Of a stretch of 64,000 nucleotides of DNA, positions 17,181 through 25,711 are shown one piece after another. This DNA is from Pseudomonas sp. CBZ-4 (GTDB lineage: Bacteria > Pseudomonadota > Gammaproteobacteria > Pseudomonadales > Pseudomonadaceae): positions 48,844-112,843 of the forward strand of contig NZ_ANNV01000154.1 in assembly GCF_000346755.1 (NCBI RefSeq). The letters run 5' to 3'. A program made the translations under genes and the position numbers. How positions within the stretch are numbered: the first letter of the stretch is position 1; every line of letters starts with the position of its first letter. Below the pieces are notes generated by a model. It was not told the origin of the DNA. It did no database searches and saw only the letters and a list, made by a program, of their open reading frames with translations.

Positions 17181-18089
17181 TCAGGAGGTGGCGGCCGGAT
17201 TGCTTGACGCAGTGGCCGTGGGCGCCGGTTTCTCGGGGGCTGCCACCCGTTCCAGTTGAATATTGACGCGGCGGTTGCGCGCCCGGTTGGCGGCATTGGT
17301 GTTGGGCGCCAACGGGTAGCTTTCGCCGTGGAAACGCAGGGTGACCTGGGACTCCTGGATGCCGTTGGCCTTGAAGTACTCCATGACCGCCAAGGCCCGC
17401 CGGCGCGAGACATCGCGATTGGTCAAACGATTGCCGCTATTGTCCGAGTGGCCATTGAGCTCGATGTGGTTGACGGTGGGGTCAGCCTTCATGAACTCCA
17501 CAATCACTGCCAGCTTTTGCTTGGCGGCAGCGTCCAGCTCGATGCCACCACCGGGGAAACCGACTTCCGTCTGCTTGACCTGGTCGTAGTTCATCGGCAG
17601 CAACTTGGCGGTACACAGTTGGTAGTCGCTGTAGGCCTTGTTGAAGCGCACCGGCAACAAGCGGATTTCCGAGTAGCCGCCTTCACGCCCGTAATGCCGG
17701 ACCGTCGGCGAGCGCCCCTCCAGCAAGCCATTGAACAGCCTTCCAGCCTGGGCCTGGGAACTGTTGAACAACACATCGCCACTGCCGGCACGCACCGCAC
17801 CCAGGTTGATATCACCCCGGCCAGGCTGCCAGGGTGCAGCGGCAGCCAACAAGGTCGCAGAACCCGCCCCCAGCGATCCGCCATAGGCTTTCAGACGAAA
17901 CGTCGCCTGCTCGCCCGCCCGGCGCACGAACTCACCCGAACCGAAGTCGGTGATCGGCTGGGTCAGACGGCACTCGAACTTGTCGCCCTCCACCTTCCAC
18001 TCAATATTCTCCAGACGCGTCTGGAACGTGAGGGCTATCGCAGGCAGGCTGGCGAACACACTGAGCAGGGCTAGATATTGCTGGCGCAC
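17181..18089 (-). CDS. motY: Flagellar stator-associated protein MotY
   Basis: A 302-residue exported protein. The GTG at 18089 is chosen because GGAG lies seven bases upstream and it yields a clean signal peptide (VRQQYLALLSVFASLPAIA). An N-terminal MotY-specific beta domain (about residues 20-150, with Cys near positions 40 and 155 that may pair) precedes an OmpA-like peptidoglycan-binding domain (about 175-280; NHIELNGHSDNSGNRLTNRD). In P. aeruginosa MotY supports torque by the MotAB stator and the gene lies between argG and pyrC, as here. The C-terminus ends in a low-complexity Pro/Ala/Thr tail. Confidence 0.92.
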   Translation of the reverse strand: MRQQYLALLSVFASLPAIALTFQTRLENIEWKVEGDKFECRLTQPITDFGSGEFVRRAGEQATFRLKAYGGSLGAGSATLLAAAAPWQPGRGDINLGAVRAGSGDVLFNSSQAQAGRLFNGLLEGRSPTVRHYGREGGYSEIRLLPVRFNKAYSDYQLCTAKLLPMNYDQVKQTEVGFPGGGIELDAAAKQKLAVIVEFMKADPTVNHIELNGHSDNSGNRLTNRDVSRRRALAVMEYFKANGIQESQVTLRFHGESYPLAPNTNAANRARNRRVNIQLERVAAPEKPAPTATASSNPAATS

Positions 18090-18245
18090 GGGAGGCTCCA
18101 CTGGTTTCTACAACACTTCAAAGCGTCATACATCGATAAGGCATACCAAAGGCTATCGGATGCATCCTGCAAAACTTGATAGCGAGTGCCTGCAAGAGTC
18201 TTTTCCGGTAGCATTCCCACCAGATTGACCCGCCTGGAATCCCCA

Positions 18246-19292
18246 ATGTCCGACCGCCTGACCCTGCTGCGTCCCGACGACTGGCATATTCATCTTCGCG
18301 ATGGTGCTGCGTTGCCCCAAACCGTGGCCGATGTTGCGCGCACGTTTGGCCGCGCCATCATCATGCCTAACCTGGTACCTCCGGTGCGTAATGCCGCTGA
18401 AGCCGACGCCTATCGCCAGCGTATCCTCGCTGCGCGGCCGGCCGGCAGCCGCTTCGAACCGCTGATGGTGCTCTACCTCACCGACCGTACCCAGCCCGAA
18501 GAGATTCGTGAAGCCAAGGCCAGCGGCTACGTGCACGCCGCCAAGCTGTACCCGGCTGGCGCGACCACCAACTCCGATTCCGGCGTGACCAGTATCGACA
18601 AGATCCTGCCGGCCATCGAAGCCATGGCCGAAGTCGGCATGCCGCTGCTGATCCACGGTGAAGTCACCCGTGGCGACGTGGACGTGTTCGACCGCGAGAA
18701 GATCTTCATCGACGAGCATATGCGCCGCGTGGTCGAGCTGTTCCCGACCCTCAAGGTGGTGTTCGAGCACATCACCACCGCCGATGCCGTGCAGTTCGTC
18801 ACCGAGGCTTCGGCCAACGTCGGCGCGACCATCACCGCCCATCACCTGTTGTACAACCGCAACCACATGCTGGTGGGCGGGATTCGGCCGCACTTCTATT
18901 GCCTGCCGATCCTCAAGCGCAATACCCACCAGGTGGCGTTGCTGGACGCGGCGACCAGCGGTAATCCGAAGTTCTTCCTCGGCACCGACTCGGCGCCCCA
19001 CGCCCAGCACGCCAAGGAAGCCGCGTGCGGCTGTGCCGGTTGCTACACCGCTTATGCAGCCATCGAGCTGTACGCCGAAGCGTTCGAAACACGCAATGCC
19101 CTGGACAAGCTCGAAGGTTTTGCCAGCCTCAACGGCCCGCGTTTCTACGGCCTGCCGGCGAATACCGACCGCATCACCCTGGTCCGTGAAGACTGGACCG
19201 CCCCTGCCAGCCTGCCGTTTGGCGAGCTGACCGTTATCCCGCTGCGCGCCGGTGAAACACTGCGCTGGCGCCTGCTGGAGGAAAGCAAGTGA
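18246..19292 (+). CDS. pyrC: Dihydroorotase
   Basis: A 348-residue class II dihydroorotase for pyrimidine synthesis. The start is the ATG at 18246 (MSDRLTLLRPDDWHIHLRDG); the longer open frame has no support. The zinc-ligand pair HIH is at about residues 14-16, the carbamylated Lys lies in HAAKLYPAGATTNS near residue 100, and further His/Asp ligands are in ITAHHL and LGTDSAPH. It overlaps rnt by four bases. Confidence 0.97.
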   Translation: MSDRLTLLRPDDWHIHLRDGAALPQTVADVARTFGRAIIMPNLVPPVRNAAEADAYRQRILAARPAGSRFEPLMVLYLTDRTQPEEIREAKASGYVHAAKLYPAGATTNSDSGVTSIDKILPAIEAMAEVGMPLLIHGEVTRGDVDVFDREKIFIDEHMRRVVELFPTLKVVFEHITTADAVQFVTEASANVGATITAHHLLYNRNHMLVGGIRPHFYCLPILKRNTHQVALLDAATSGNPKFFLGTDSAPHAQHAKEAACGCAGCYTAYAAIELYAEAFETRNALDKLEGFASLNGPRFYGLPANTDRITLVREDWTAPASLPFGELTVIPLRAGETLRWRLLEESK

Positions 19293-19960
19293 GTGAAGAC
19301 CATTACGACGACGAACACGAGCACAGCGGTGGCGGCTCCCGCCATCCGATGGCCGAGCGGTTTCGCGGCTATCTGCCGGTTGTCATCGACGTAGAAACCG
19401 GTGGTTTCAATTGCGCCACCGACGCGTTGCTGGAAATTGCCGCGACCACCATCGGCATGGATGAACAGGGTTTTGTGTTCCCGGAACACACCCACTTCTT
19501 CCGCGTCGAGCCGTTTGAAGGCGCGAATATCGAAGCAGCCGCCTTGGAATTCACCGGTATCAAGCTCGATCACCCACTGCGCATGGCCGTGAGTGAAGAA
19601 GCAGCGCTGACCGATATCTTCCGTGGCGTGCGCAAGGCATTGAAAGCCAATGGCTGCAAACGCGCGATCCTGGTCGGGCACAACAGCAGCTTCGACCTGG
19701 GCTTCCTGAACGCCGCCGTGGCGCGGCTGGACATGAAGCGCAATCCGTTCCACCCGTTCTCCAGCTTCGACACCGCCACCCTCGCGGGTCTGGCTTACGG
19801 CCAGACCGTACTGGCCAAGGCCTGTCAGGCAGCCGGTATCGACTTTGACGGTCGTGAAGCCCACTCGGCGCGCTACGACACCGAGAAGACGGCCGATCTG
19901 TTCTGCGGCATCGTCAATCGCTGGAAGCAGATGGGCGGTTGGGAAGATTTCGGCGACTGA
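19289..19960 (+). CDS. rnt: Ribonuclease T
   Basis: A 223-residue DEDDh 3'-to-5' exoribonuclease that trims tRNA and other stable RNA ends. The Exo motifs are visible: VIDVETGGFN (about residues 31-40), LVGHNSSFDLGFLN (about 128) and AHSARYDTEKTADLF (about 190). The start overlaps the pyrC stop by four bases (GTGAGTGAA context), so the two are translationally coupled, as in P. aeruginosa. Confidence 0.96.
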   Translation: MSEDHYDDEHEHSGGGSRHPMAERFRGYLPVVIDVETGGFNCATDALLEIAATTIGMDEQGFVFPEHTHFFRVEPFEGANIEAAALEFTGIKLDHPLRMAVSEEAALTDIFRGVRKALKANGCKRAILVGHNSSFDLGFLNAAVARLDMKRNPFHPFSSFDTATLAGLAYGQTVLAKACQAAGIDFDGREAHSARYDTEKTADLFCGIVNRWKQMGGWEDFGD

Positions 19961-19976
19961 AGCCATTTCCCGCGCA

Positions 19977-20010
19977 CAAAAAAACCGGCCTTCTCAGGCC
20001 GGTTTTTTTG
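19977..20010. terminator. Bidirectional terminator between rnt and the peroxiredoxin gene
   Basis: AAAAAAACCGGCC-TTCTCA-GGCCGGTTTTTTT, symmetric with A and T runs on either side, between two genes that converge. Confidence 0.9.
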
Positions 20011-20025
20011 TACCTCGACGCAGGC

Positions 20026-20628
20026 TTACAGCTTGCCAGCGTTCTCGGTCAGGTAAGCCGCAACGCCTTCTGGCGAAGCGTTCATGCCTTTGTCGCCTTT
20101 TTTCCAGTTGGCCGGGCAGACTTCGCCGTGCTCTTCGTGGAATTGCAGGGCGTCGACCAGGCGGATCAGCTCTTCCATGTTACGGCCCAGTGGCAGGTCG
20201 TTGATGATCTGGGAGCGTACAACGCCCTTGTCATCGATCAGGAATGCGCCACGGAAAGCCACGCCGCCTTCGGACTCAACGTCGTAGGCCTTGGCAATGT
20301 CGTGCTTCATGTCGGCAGCCATGGTGTATTTGACTTTGCCGATGCCGCCATCATTGATGGCGGTGTTGCGCCAGGCGTTGTGGGTGAAATGGGAGTCGAT
20401 GGAAACGGCTACCACTTCAACGTTGCGCGCCTTGAAATCGTCCATGCGGTGGTCCAGAGCGATCAGCTCCGAAGGGCAGACGAAGGTGAAGTCCAGCGGG
20501 TAGAAGAACACCAGGCCGTATTTGCCTTTGATGGCTTCAGACAGCTTGAAGCTGTCAACGATTTCGCCATTGCCGAGGACGGCGGGTACGTCGAAATCCG
20601 GGGCTTGTTTGCCGACGAGTACGCTCAT
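20026..20628 (-). CDS. 2-Cys peroxiredoxin (AhpC/Tsa family)
   Basis: A 200-residue peroxiredoxin reducing peroxides with thiols. The peroxidatic Cys51 is in DFTFVCPSE and the resolving Cys near residue 171 is in EVCPANWKKGDKGM. It fits the typical 2-Cys class and corresponds to PA3529 in the same neighbourhood. Next to bfd/bfr it points to linked iron and oxidative-stress handling. It is not named ahpC here because the main AhpC with AhpF is usually elsewhere. Confidence 0.92.
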   Translation of the reverse strand: MSVLVGKQAPDFDVPAVLGNGEIVDSFKLSEAIKGKYGLVFFYPLDFTFVCPSELIALDHRMDDFKARNVEVVAVSIDSHFTHNAWRNTAINDGGIGKVKYTMAADMKHDIAKAYDVESEGGVAFRGAFLIDDKGVVRSQIINDLPLGRNMEELIRLVDALQFHEEHGEVCPANWKKGDKGMNASPEGVAAYLTENAGKL

Positions 20629-20799
20629 TGGATATCTCCTGATGTAAGGGTGACGATTGAAGTAAAAGGACCGGCCCAGTCTGGCGCCCTTAAGCGACAG
20701 CCCTGTGACGCAGTCACGCTTCGTGAAGACCGACCATCATACACTGAAAAAACCGTTCGTCAGTGCGGGCACGCTGTCAGCGAATACCCTACGAATCTA

Positions 20800-20826
20800 C
20801 TTTGACAATCATTCTCGTTAACATTA
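20800..20826 (+). promoter_or_regulatory. Possible Fur box upstream of bfd
   Basis: TTGACAATCATTCTCGTTAA is a partial match to the 19-bp Fur consensus, with the AATCATT half strongest, 45-70 bases upstream of the bfd start. Iron-starvation control of bfd is established in P. aeruginosa, which supports the reading; the match itself is moderate. Confidence 0.5.
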
Positions 20827-20870
20827 AGATCCACCGCACTTAAGCCTTAAACCCGCGACGGTTCTCCCTT

Positions 20871-21089
20871 ATGTATGTCTGCCTCTGTACTGGCGTCACC
20901 GACGGACAAATCCGCGAAGCAATCTACGAAGGTTGCTGCAGCTACAAGGAAGTGCGTGAAACCACCGGCGTTGCCAGCCAGTGCGGGAAATGTGCCTGCC
21001 TCGCCAAGCAAGTGGTACGGGAAACCCTGACGCAGCTGCAAACAGCCCAGGCCGCAATCCCCTATTCAGCAGAATTTACACACGCCTAA
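20871..21089 (+). CDS. bfd: Bacterioferritin-associated ferredoxin
   Basis: A 72-residue [2Fe-2S] protein that donates electrons to bacterioferritin to mobilise stored iron. The four ligands Cys4, Cys6, Cys38 and Cys41 are all present (MYVCLC and QCGKC). It lies 200 bases upstream of a bacterioferritin gene, each with its own terminator or promoter region. Confidence 0.96.
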   Translation: MYVCLCTGVTDGQIREAIYEGCCSYKEVRETTGVASQCGKCACLAKQVVRETLTQLQTAQAAIPYSAEFTHA

Positions 21090-21132
21090 ATAGGCGTGTT
21101 TTAAAGAACCGGACTTAGTGTCCGGTTTTTTT
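21079..21132 (+). terminator. Two tandem hairpin terminators after bfd
   Basis: ACACGCC-TAAAT-GGCGTGT-TTT (21079-21102) overlaps the bfd end, and AACCGGAC-TTA-GTCCGGTT followed by T7 (21107-21132) comes directly after. Together they separate bfd from bfr. Confidence 0.85.
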
Positions 21133-21290
21133 ATGCCCGCAATTCAATTAGTTAGCGCCAAGACGCGGAACACAAACATTCTTATTCCGATTAATTTTCA
21201 TTTATTATTCAATAACTTAGGTTTGACACTAAGGTTTTCGCCGCTCAAACTCCGCCCTATACACAGCTATTACAGGGCAGGACCCCAGTC

Positions 21291-21761
21291 ATGAAAGGCG
21301 ACATCTCAGTCATCCAGCAACTCAACAAAATCCTTGCCAATGAACTGGTCGCGATCAATCAGTACTTCCTGCATGCACGCATGTATGACGATTGGGGCCT
21401 GGAAAAGCTCGGCAAGCGCGAATACAAAGAGTCCATCAAGGCCATGAAGGACGCCGACGCGCTGATCAAGCGCATCCTGTTCCTGGAAGGCCTGCCGAAC
21501 GTGCAGGACCTGGGCAAGCTGAACATCGGCGAGCACACTCAGGAAATGATCAGCAGCGACCTCAAGTTCGAACAGAAGAGCCACAGCGACCTCAAGGCCG
21601 CCATCGCTCACTGCGAAACCAAAGGCGACTTCGGCAGCCGCGAACTGCTGGAAGATATCCTGGAAGACCAGGAAGAACACATCGACTGGCTGGAAACCCA
21701 ACTGGGCCTGATCGACAAAGTCAGCCTGGAAAACTACCTGCAATCGCAGATGGGCGAATAA
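21291..21761 (+). CDS. bfr: Bacterioferritin, heme-binding type with incomplete ferroxidase site
   Basis: A 156-residue bacterioferritin subunit. The heme axial ligand Met52 is present (KAMKDAD). Of the six ferroxidase ligands known in E. coli Bfr and P. aeruginosa BfrB, Glu18, Glu94 and His130 are kept, but Glu51 is Ala, His54 is Asp and Glu127 is Gln. The di-iron centre is therefore probably not functional. Such subunits are known from two-subunit bacterioferritins, where a partner supplies the catalytic site; no partner gene is in the window. Its position after bfd is that of bfrB in P. aeruginosa. A long AT-rich leader (21133-21290) holds the promoter. Confidence 0.93.
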   Translation: MKGDISVIQQLNKILANELVAINQYFLHARMYDDWGLEKLGKREYKESIKAMKDADALIKRILFLEGLPNVQDLGKLNIGEHTQEMISSDLKFEQKSHSDLKAAIAHCETKGDFGSRELLEDILEDQEEHIDWLETQLGLIDKVSLENYLQSQMGE

Positions 21762-21780
21762 GCCCTCGGCAAGCAGGTAT

Positions 21781-21818
21781 AAAAAAGCCCCGCTCTCTCA
21801 CGAGAAGCGGGGCTTTTT
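21781..21818. terminator. Bidirectional terminator between bfr and grxD
   Basis: AAAAAAGCCCCGCT and AGCGGGGCTTTTT arms around a CTCTCACGAGA loop that can itself pair, between two converging genes. Confidence 0.9.
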
Positions 21819-21830
21819 ATTGCAAACGAA

Positions 21831-22169
21831 TCAAGCGTCGGTCTTGGCCGCCGCGTTCGCCGCCGCTTCCTTGATCAGGGCTTGCAGCGAACCATCAGCC
21901 GCCATCTCGACGATGATGTCGCTACCGCCGACCAGCTCACCGGCCACCCACAGTTGTGGGAACGTAGGCCAGTTGGCGTACTTCGGCAGGTTGGCGCGGA
22001 TTTCAGGGTTTTGCAGGATATCCACGTAAGCGAATTTCTCGCCGCACGCCATGATGGCCTGGGACGCCTTCGCGGAGAAACCGCACTGAGGAGCGTTAGG
22101 TGCGCCCTTCATGTAAAGCAGAATGGTGTTGGCAGCAATCTGCTCTTTGATCGTTTCGATGATATCCAT
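21831..22169 (-). CDS. grxD: Monothiol glutaredoxin (Grx4 family)
   Basis: A 112-residue CGFS-type glutaredoxin that binds a [2Fe-2S] cluster with glutathione and takes part in Fe-S delivery. The active CGFS is at residues 29-32 (PQCGFSAKAS), with the conserved WPTFPQLWVAGELVGGSDI region after it. The Ala/Lys-rich end is usual. The position after bfr matches P. aeruginosa. Confidence 0.96.
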   Translation of the reverse strand: MDIIETIKEQIAANTILLYMKGAPNAPQCGFSAKASQAIMACGEKFAYVDILQNPEIRANLPKYANWPTFPQLWVAGELVGGSDIIVEMAADGSLQALIKEAAANAAAKTDA

Positions 22170-22246
22170 GGAACACCTCGGCTGGAACTTTGCGACTCAC
22201 AGGTCGGCACGGTGGCGCATTGTAACGCAAAATTCCAGCCGGGTGC

Positions 22247-24355
22247 TCAGGCAGCTGCGACCTGCACCGGAACGCCATTGAGCGCGGCGTTGCCCGACAA
22301 CTCGTCCAATTGCCGTTCGTCGGTCAAGTCGTTCGCACTCGCCCCCGGCTGCCCGCTGGCGATGCTCATCTGCACGCCCGGCCGGCCATGCCCCCAACCG
22401 TGGGGCAGGCTGACCACGCCGGGCATCATGTCCAGGCTGGCCAGCACTTCCACCTCGATCATGCCGATGCGTGAACTCACGCGCACCCGCTGGCCATCAC
22501 TCAACTGCCGGCTGGACAGGTCATCGGGATGCATCAGCAACTGATGACGCGGCTTGCCCTTCACCAACCGGTGATAGTTATGCATCCAGGAATTATTGCT
22601 GCGCACATGCCGGCGTCCGATCAACAACAGTTCGTCAGCCACCGGCAGCGGCTGCGCGGCAAACCGCGCCAGGTCGGCAAGGATCACCGCAGGCGCGGCT
22701 TGCACCTTGCCATCCGCAGTTTTCAGACGCTGGGAGAGGTTGGCCCTGAGCGGCCCCAGATCCACGCCATGGGGGTGATCTGCCAGCATCGCGACGGACA
22801 GCTTATGCTCGGACCCATCACCATACGCTCCGGCCCGCAGCCCGAAGTCGATCATCTGCGCCGGCGCCATGGTCGGCTTGAGCGCAGCCCCCGTCTGCGC
22901 GGCGAACGCCTGGGCCAAACCGACAAAGATCTCCCAGTCATGCAACGCGCCTTCGGGCTTGGGCAAAATCGCGCGATTAAAGCGGGTGACGTTACGCACG
23001 GCGAACATATTGAACGTGGTGTCGTAGTGATCGTTTTCCAGGGCCGAGGTGGACGGCAGGATCAAGTCCGCATAACGCGTGGTCTCGTTGATATAGAGGT
23101 CGATGCTGACCATGAACTCCAAGCCATCCAGGGCTTGTTCCAACTGACGACCGTTGGGCGTGGACAACACGGGGTTACCGGCGACGGTCACCAGCGCGCG
23201 GATTTGTCCTTCGCCTTCCGTCAGCATTTCTTCAGCCAAGGCCGACACCGGTAACTCGCCGCCATACTCGGGGCGCCCGGAAACCCGGCTCTGCCAGCGA
23301 TTGAAATGCCCGCCGCCGGTGGACGCCACCAGGTCCACTGCTGGCGACGTGCATAACGCACCGCCGACCCGATCCAGGTTACCGGTGACCAGGTTGATCA
23401 ACTGCACCAGCCAATGGCACAGCGTGCCGAAGGCCTGGGTCGAAACCCCCATGCGCCCGTAACACACGGCCTTGTCCGCCGCGGCAAAGTCCCGCGCCAA
23501 CTGGCGAATCTGCTCGGCCGGCACCGCACACTGGCGGCTCATGGCCTCGGCGGTGAACCCGGCAATGGCGCGCTGCACATCCTCCAGGCCTTCGACGGGC
23601 AAATGGCTGGCACGGGTCAGGTTCTCGCTAAACAACGTGTTGAGCACCGCGAACAACAACGCCGCATCCCCACCGGGGCGCACAAATATATGCTGGTCGG
23701 CCATCGCCGCCGTCTCACTGCGCCGAGGATCAACCACCACCACCTTGCCTCCCCGGGCCTGGATGGCTTTCAGGCGTTTCTCCACATCGGGCACAGTCAT
23801 GATGCTGCCGTTGGACGCCAGCGGATTGCCACCCAGGATCAGCATGAAGTCGGTGTGATCGATATCCGGGATAGGCAGCAACAGGCCATGACCGTACATC
23901 AGGTGGCTGGTAAGGTGATGGGGCAGTTGGTCCACCGAGGTCGCGGAAAAGCGGTTGCGCGTCTTGAGCTGGCCAAGGAAGTAGTTGCTGTGGGTCATCA
24001 GCCCGTAGTTGTGCACGCTGGGGTTGCCCTGGTACACCGCCACCGCATTCTGCCCATGCCGGGCCTGGATGCCTGCCAGCCGTTCGGCGACAAGCTTGAA
24101 CGCATCGTCCCACGGGATCGGCTGCCATTCGCCTGCCACGCGCAACATCGGTTGGTGCAGGCGATCCGGGTCATTCTGGATATCCTGCAACGCCACGGCC
24201 TTGGGGCAGATATGGCCACGGCTGAAGGTGTCCAGCGCGTCGCCCTTGATCGAGGTGATCGCCAGGCTGCCGTCGTCGGCGCGCGTGGTTTCCAGGGTCA
24301 GGCCGCAGATGGCTTCACACAGATGGCAGGCACGGTGATGGAGAGTCTTGGTCAT
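22247..24355 (-). CDS. Molybdopterin oxidoreductase (DMSO reductase superfamily)
   Basis: A 702-residue bis-MGD enzyme. The N-terminal [4Fe-4S] domain has Cys10, Cys13, Cys17 and Cys50 (ACHLCEAIC, GHICPKA), followed by molybdopterin-binding and C-terminal dinucleotide-binding domains (LMHPDDLSSRQLSDGQRVRV, SLPHGWGHG). At the place where formate dehydrogenases carry Cys or Sec, the sequence reads NRFSATSVDQLPH, so the metal ligand is not the formate dehydrogenase type. No signal peptide and no electron-transfer subunits are adjacent; the substrate is unknown. Matches the PA3534-type location near argF. Confidence 0.85.
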   Translation of the reverse strand: MTKTLHHRACHLCEAICGLTLETTRADDGSLAITSIKGDALDTFSRGHICPKAVALQDIQNDPDRLHQPMLRVAGEWQPIPWDDAFKLVAERLAGIQARHGQNAVAVYQGNPSVHNYGLMTHSNYFLGQLKTRNRFSATSVDQLPHHLTSHLMYGHGLLLPIPDIDHTDFMLILGGNPLASNGSIMTVPDVEKRLKAIQARGGKVVVVDPRRSETAAMADQHIFVRPGGDAALLFAVLNTLFSENLTRASHLPVEGLEDVQRAIAGFTAEAMSRQCAVPAEQIRQLARDFAAADKAVCYGRMGVSTQAFGTLCHWLVQLINLVTGNLDRVGGALCTSPAVDLVASTGGGHFNRWQSRVSGRPEYGGELPVSALAEEMLTEGEGQIRALVTVAGNPVLSTPNGRQLEQALDGLEFMVSIDLYINETTRYADLILPSTSALENDHYDTTFNMFAVRNVTRFNRAILPKPEGALHDWEIFVGLAQAFAAQTGAALKPTMAPAQMIDFGLRAGAYGDGSEHKLSVAMLADHPHGVDLGPLRANLSQRLKTADGKVQAAPAVILADLARFAAQPLPVADELLLIGRRHVRSNNSWMHNYHRLVKGKPRHQLLMHPDDLSSRQLSDGQRVRVSSRIGMIEVEVLASLDMMPGVVSLPHGWGHGRPGVQMSIASGQPGASANDLTDERQLDELSGNAALNGVPVQVAAA

Positions 24356-24658
24356 GGCCAGTCTCTTTATTAGGGCTTTGACTCAACTATGGGCCGCGAC
24401 CGATGAGGGCGCCACCAAGGTTCGCCCCGTGAATCGACGGACATCAGGCCAAGCCATGGGTAAGCATGAGTAAATGTTTCAGAAACTTCCCACATCGCCA
24501 CTGAAACCGACACAACCCAGCCCAGGCCCGCCCCGGCGGATTGCAAAAGGTTGCAGGGCCAGTGTACAAATGGCCCGCTGCTGTCAGGAATTCGTCTTCA
24601 AAAGCGCTCAGGCGCCCTTCTTGAACACCCCTAAAAACGTAGCCCCTATTGGTAAGAC

Positions 24659-24676
24659 GCGACATTTAATGTCAAT
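24659..24676 (+). promoter_or_regulatory. Possible ArgR operator upstream of argF
   Basis: A GACAT-TTA-ATGTC perfect inverted repeat (24661-24673), with GCGACA on its left equal to the TGTCGC half-site of pseudomonad ArgR boxes. It lies about 115 bases upstream of argF. The rest of the 24356-24787 gap shows no gene or other clear signal. Confidence 0.4.
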
Positions 24677-24787
24677 ATCGCGCCTTCCCCTATTTCGTCG
24701 CCCCGTGCGGCTTTCGCCGCAGGTCTCGCCCGTTGTCACAATAAACAAGGCTTTGAGTATCTGCGGTCTGTTGCAAAAAGGTAGTTA

Positions 24788-25711
24788 ATGATGAGCGCAA
24801 GGCACTTTCTCTCCCTGATGGATTGCACGCCCGAAGAGCTGGTCAGCGTGATCCGTCGAGGCATTGAGCTAAAAGACCTGCGTAACCGCGGCGTACTGTT
24901 CGAGCCTTTGAAAAACCGCGTGCTCGGGATGATTTTCGAGAAATCCTCGACCCGCACCCGCGTGTCTTTTGAAGCCGGCATGATCCAGCTGGGCGGCCAA
25001 GCCATCTTCCTGTCATCGCGCGACACCCAGCTGGGCCGTGGCGAGACCGTCGCCGACAGCGCCATCGTGATGTCGAGCATGCTCGATGCGGTGATGATCC
25101 GCACCTTCGCCCACAGCACCGTCACTGAATTTGCCGCCCACTCCCGCGTACCAGTGATCAACGGCCTGTCCGATGATCTGCACCCGTGCCAGTTGCTGGC
25201 CGACATGCAAACCTTCCTTGAGCACCGTGGTTCGATCCAGGGCAAGACCGTGGCCTGGATCGGCGACGGCAACAACATGTGCAACAGCTATATAGAAGCG
25301 GCGATCCAGTTCGACTTCCAACTGCGCGTTGCCTGCCCGGAGGGCTACGAGCCTGACGCCCGTTTCCTCGCACAAGCCGGCGAGCGCGTCACCGTTGTGC
25401 GTGACCCACGCGAAGCAGTGATGGGCGCGCACCTCGTCAGCACCGACGTCTGGACCTCCATGGGCCAGGAAGAAGAAACCGCCAAGCGCCTCGCGCTCTT
25501 CGCGCCGTTCCAGGTAACCCGTGCCCTGCTCGACCTGGCCGCACCGGACGTGCTGTTCATGCACTGCCTGCCGGCCCACCGTGGTGAAGAAATCAGCCTC
25601 GACCTGCTGGATGACAGCCGTTCGGTCGCCTGGGACCAGGCCGAAAACCGCCTGCATGCACAAAAGGCCCTGCTCGAATTCCTCGTCCCGCCGTCGTACC
25701 ACCACGCATGA
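24788..25711 (+). CDS. argF: Ornithine carbamoyltransferase, anabolic
   Basis: A 307-residue (or 306 from the second ATG) enzyme making citrulline from ornithine and carbamoyl phosphate. The carbamoyl phosphate motif STRTRVSFE, the HPCQLLADMQT segment and the ornithine-site HCLPAHRGEE are intact. The length and DLHPCQ/GNNMCNSYIEA context fit anabolic ArgF, not the catabolic ArcB. The stop overlaps the start of an ABC ATPase gene by four bases. Confidence 0.97.
   Translation: MMSARHFLSLMDCTPEELVSVIRRGIELKDLRNRGVLFEPLKNRVLGMIFEKSSTRTRVSFEAGMIQLGGQAIFLSSRDTQLGRGETVADSAIVMSSMLDAVMIRTFAHSTVTEFAAHSRVPVINGLSDDLHPCQLLADMQTFLEHRGSIQGKTVAWIGDGNNMCNSYIEAAIQFDFQLRVACPEGYEPDARFLAQAGERVTVVRDPREAVMGAHLVSTDVWTSMGQEEETAKRLALFAPFQVTRALLDLAAPDVLFMHCLPAHRGEEISLDLLDDSRSVAWDQAENRLHAQKALLEFLVPPSYHHA

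Noticed and set aside
22247..24355. Formate dehydrogenase
   Set aside because: The superfamily fits, but the Cys/Sec metal ligand and the partner subunits are absent.
24444..24665. A 73-codon minus-strand ORF before argF
   Set aside because: No ribosome site or protein pattern; it occupies the argF promoter region.
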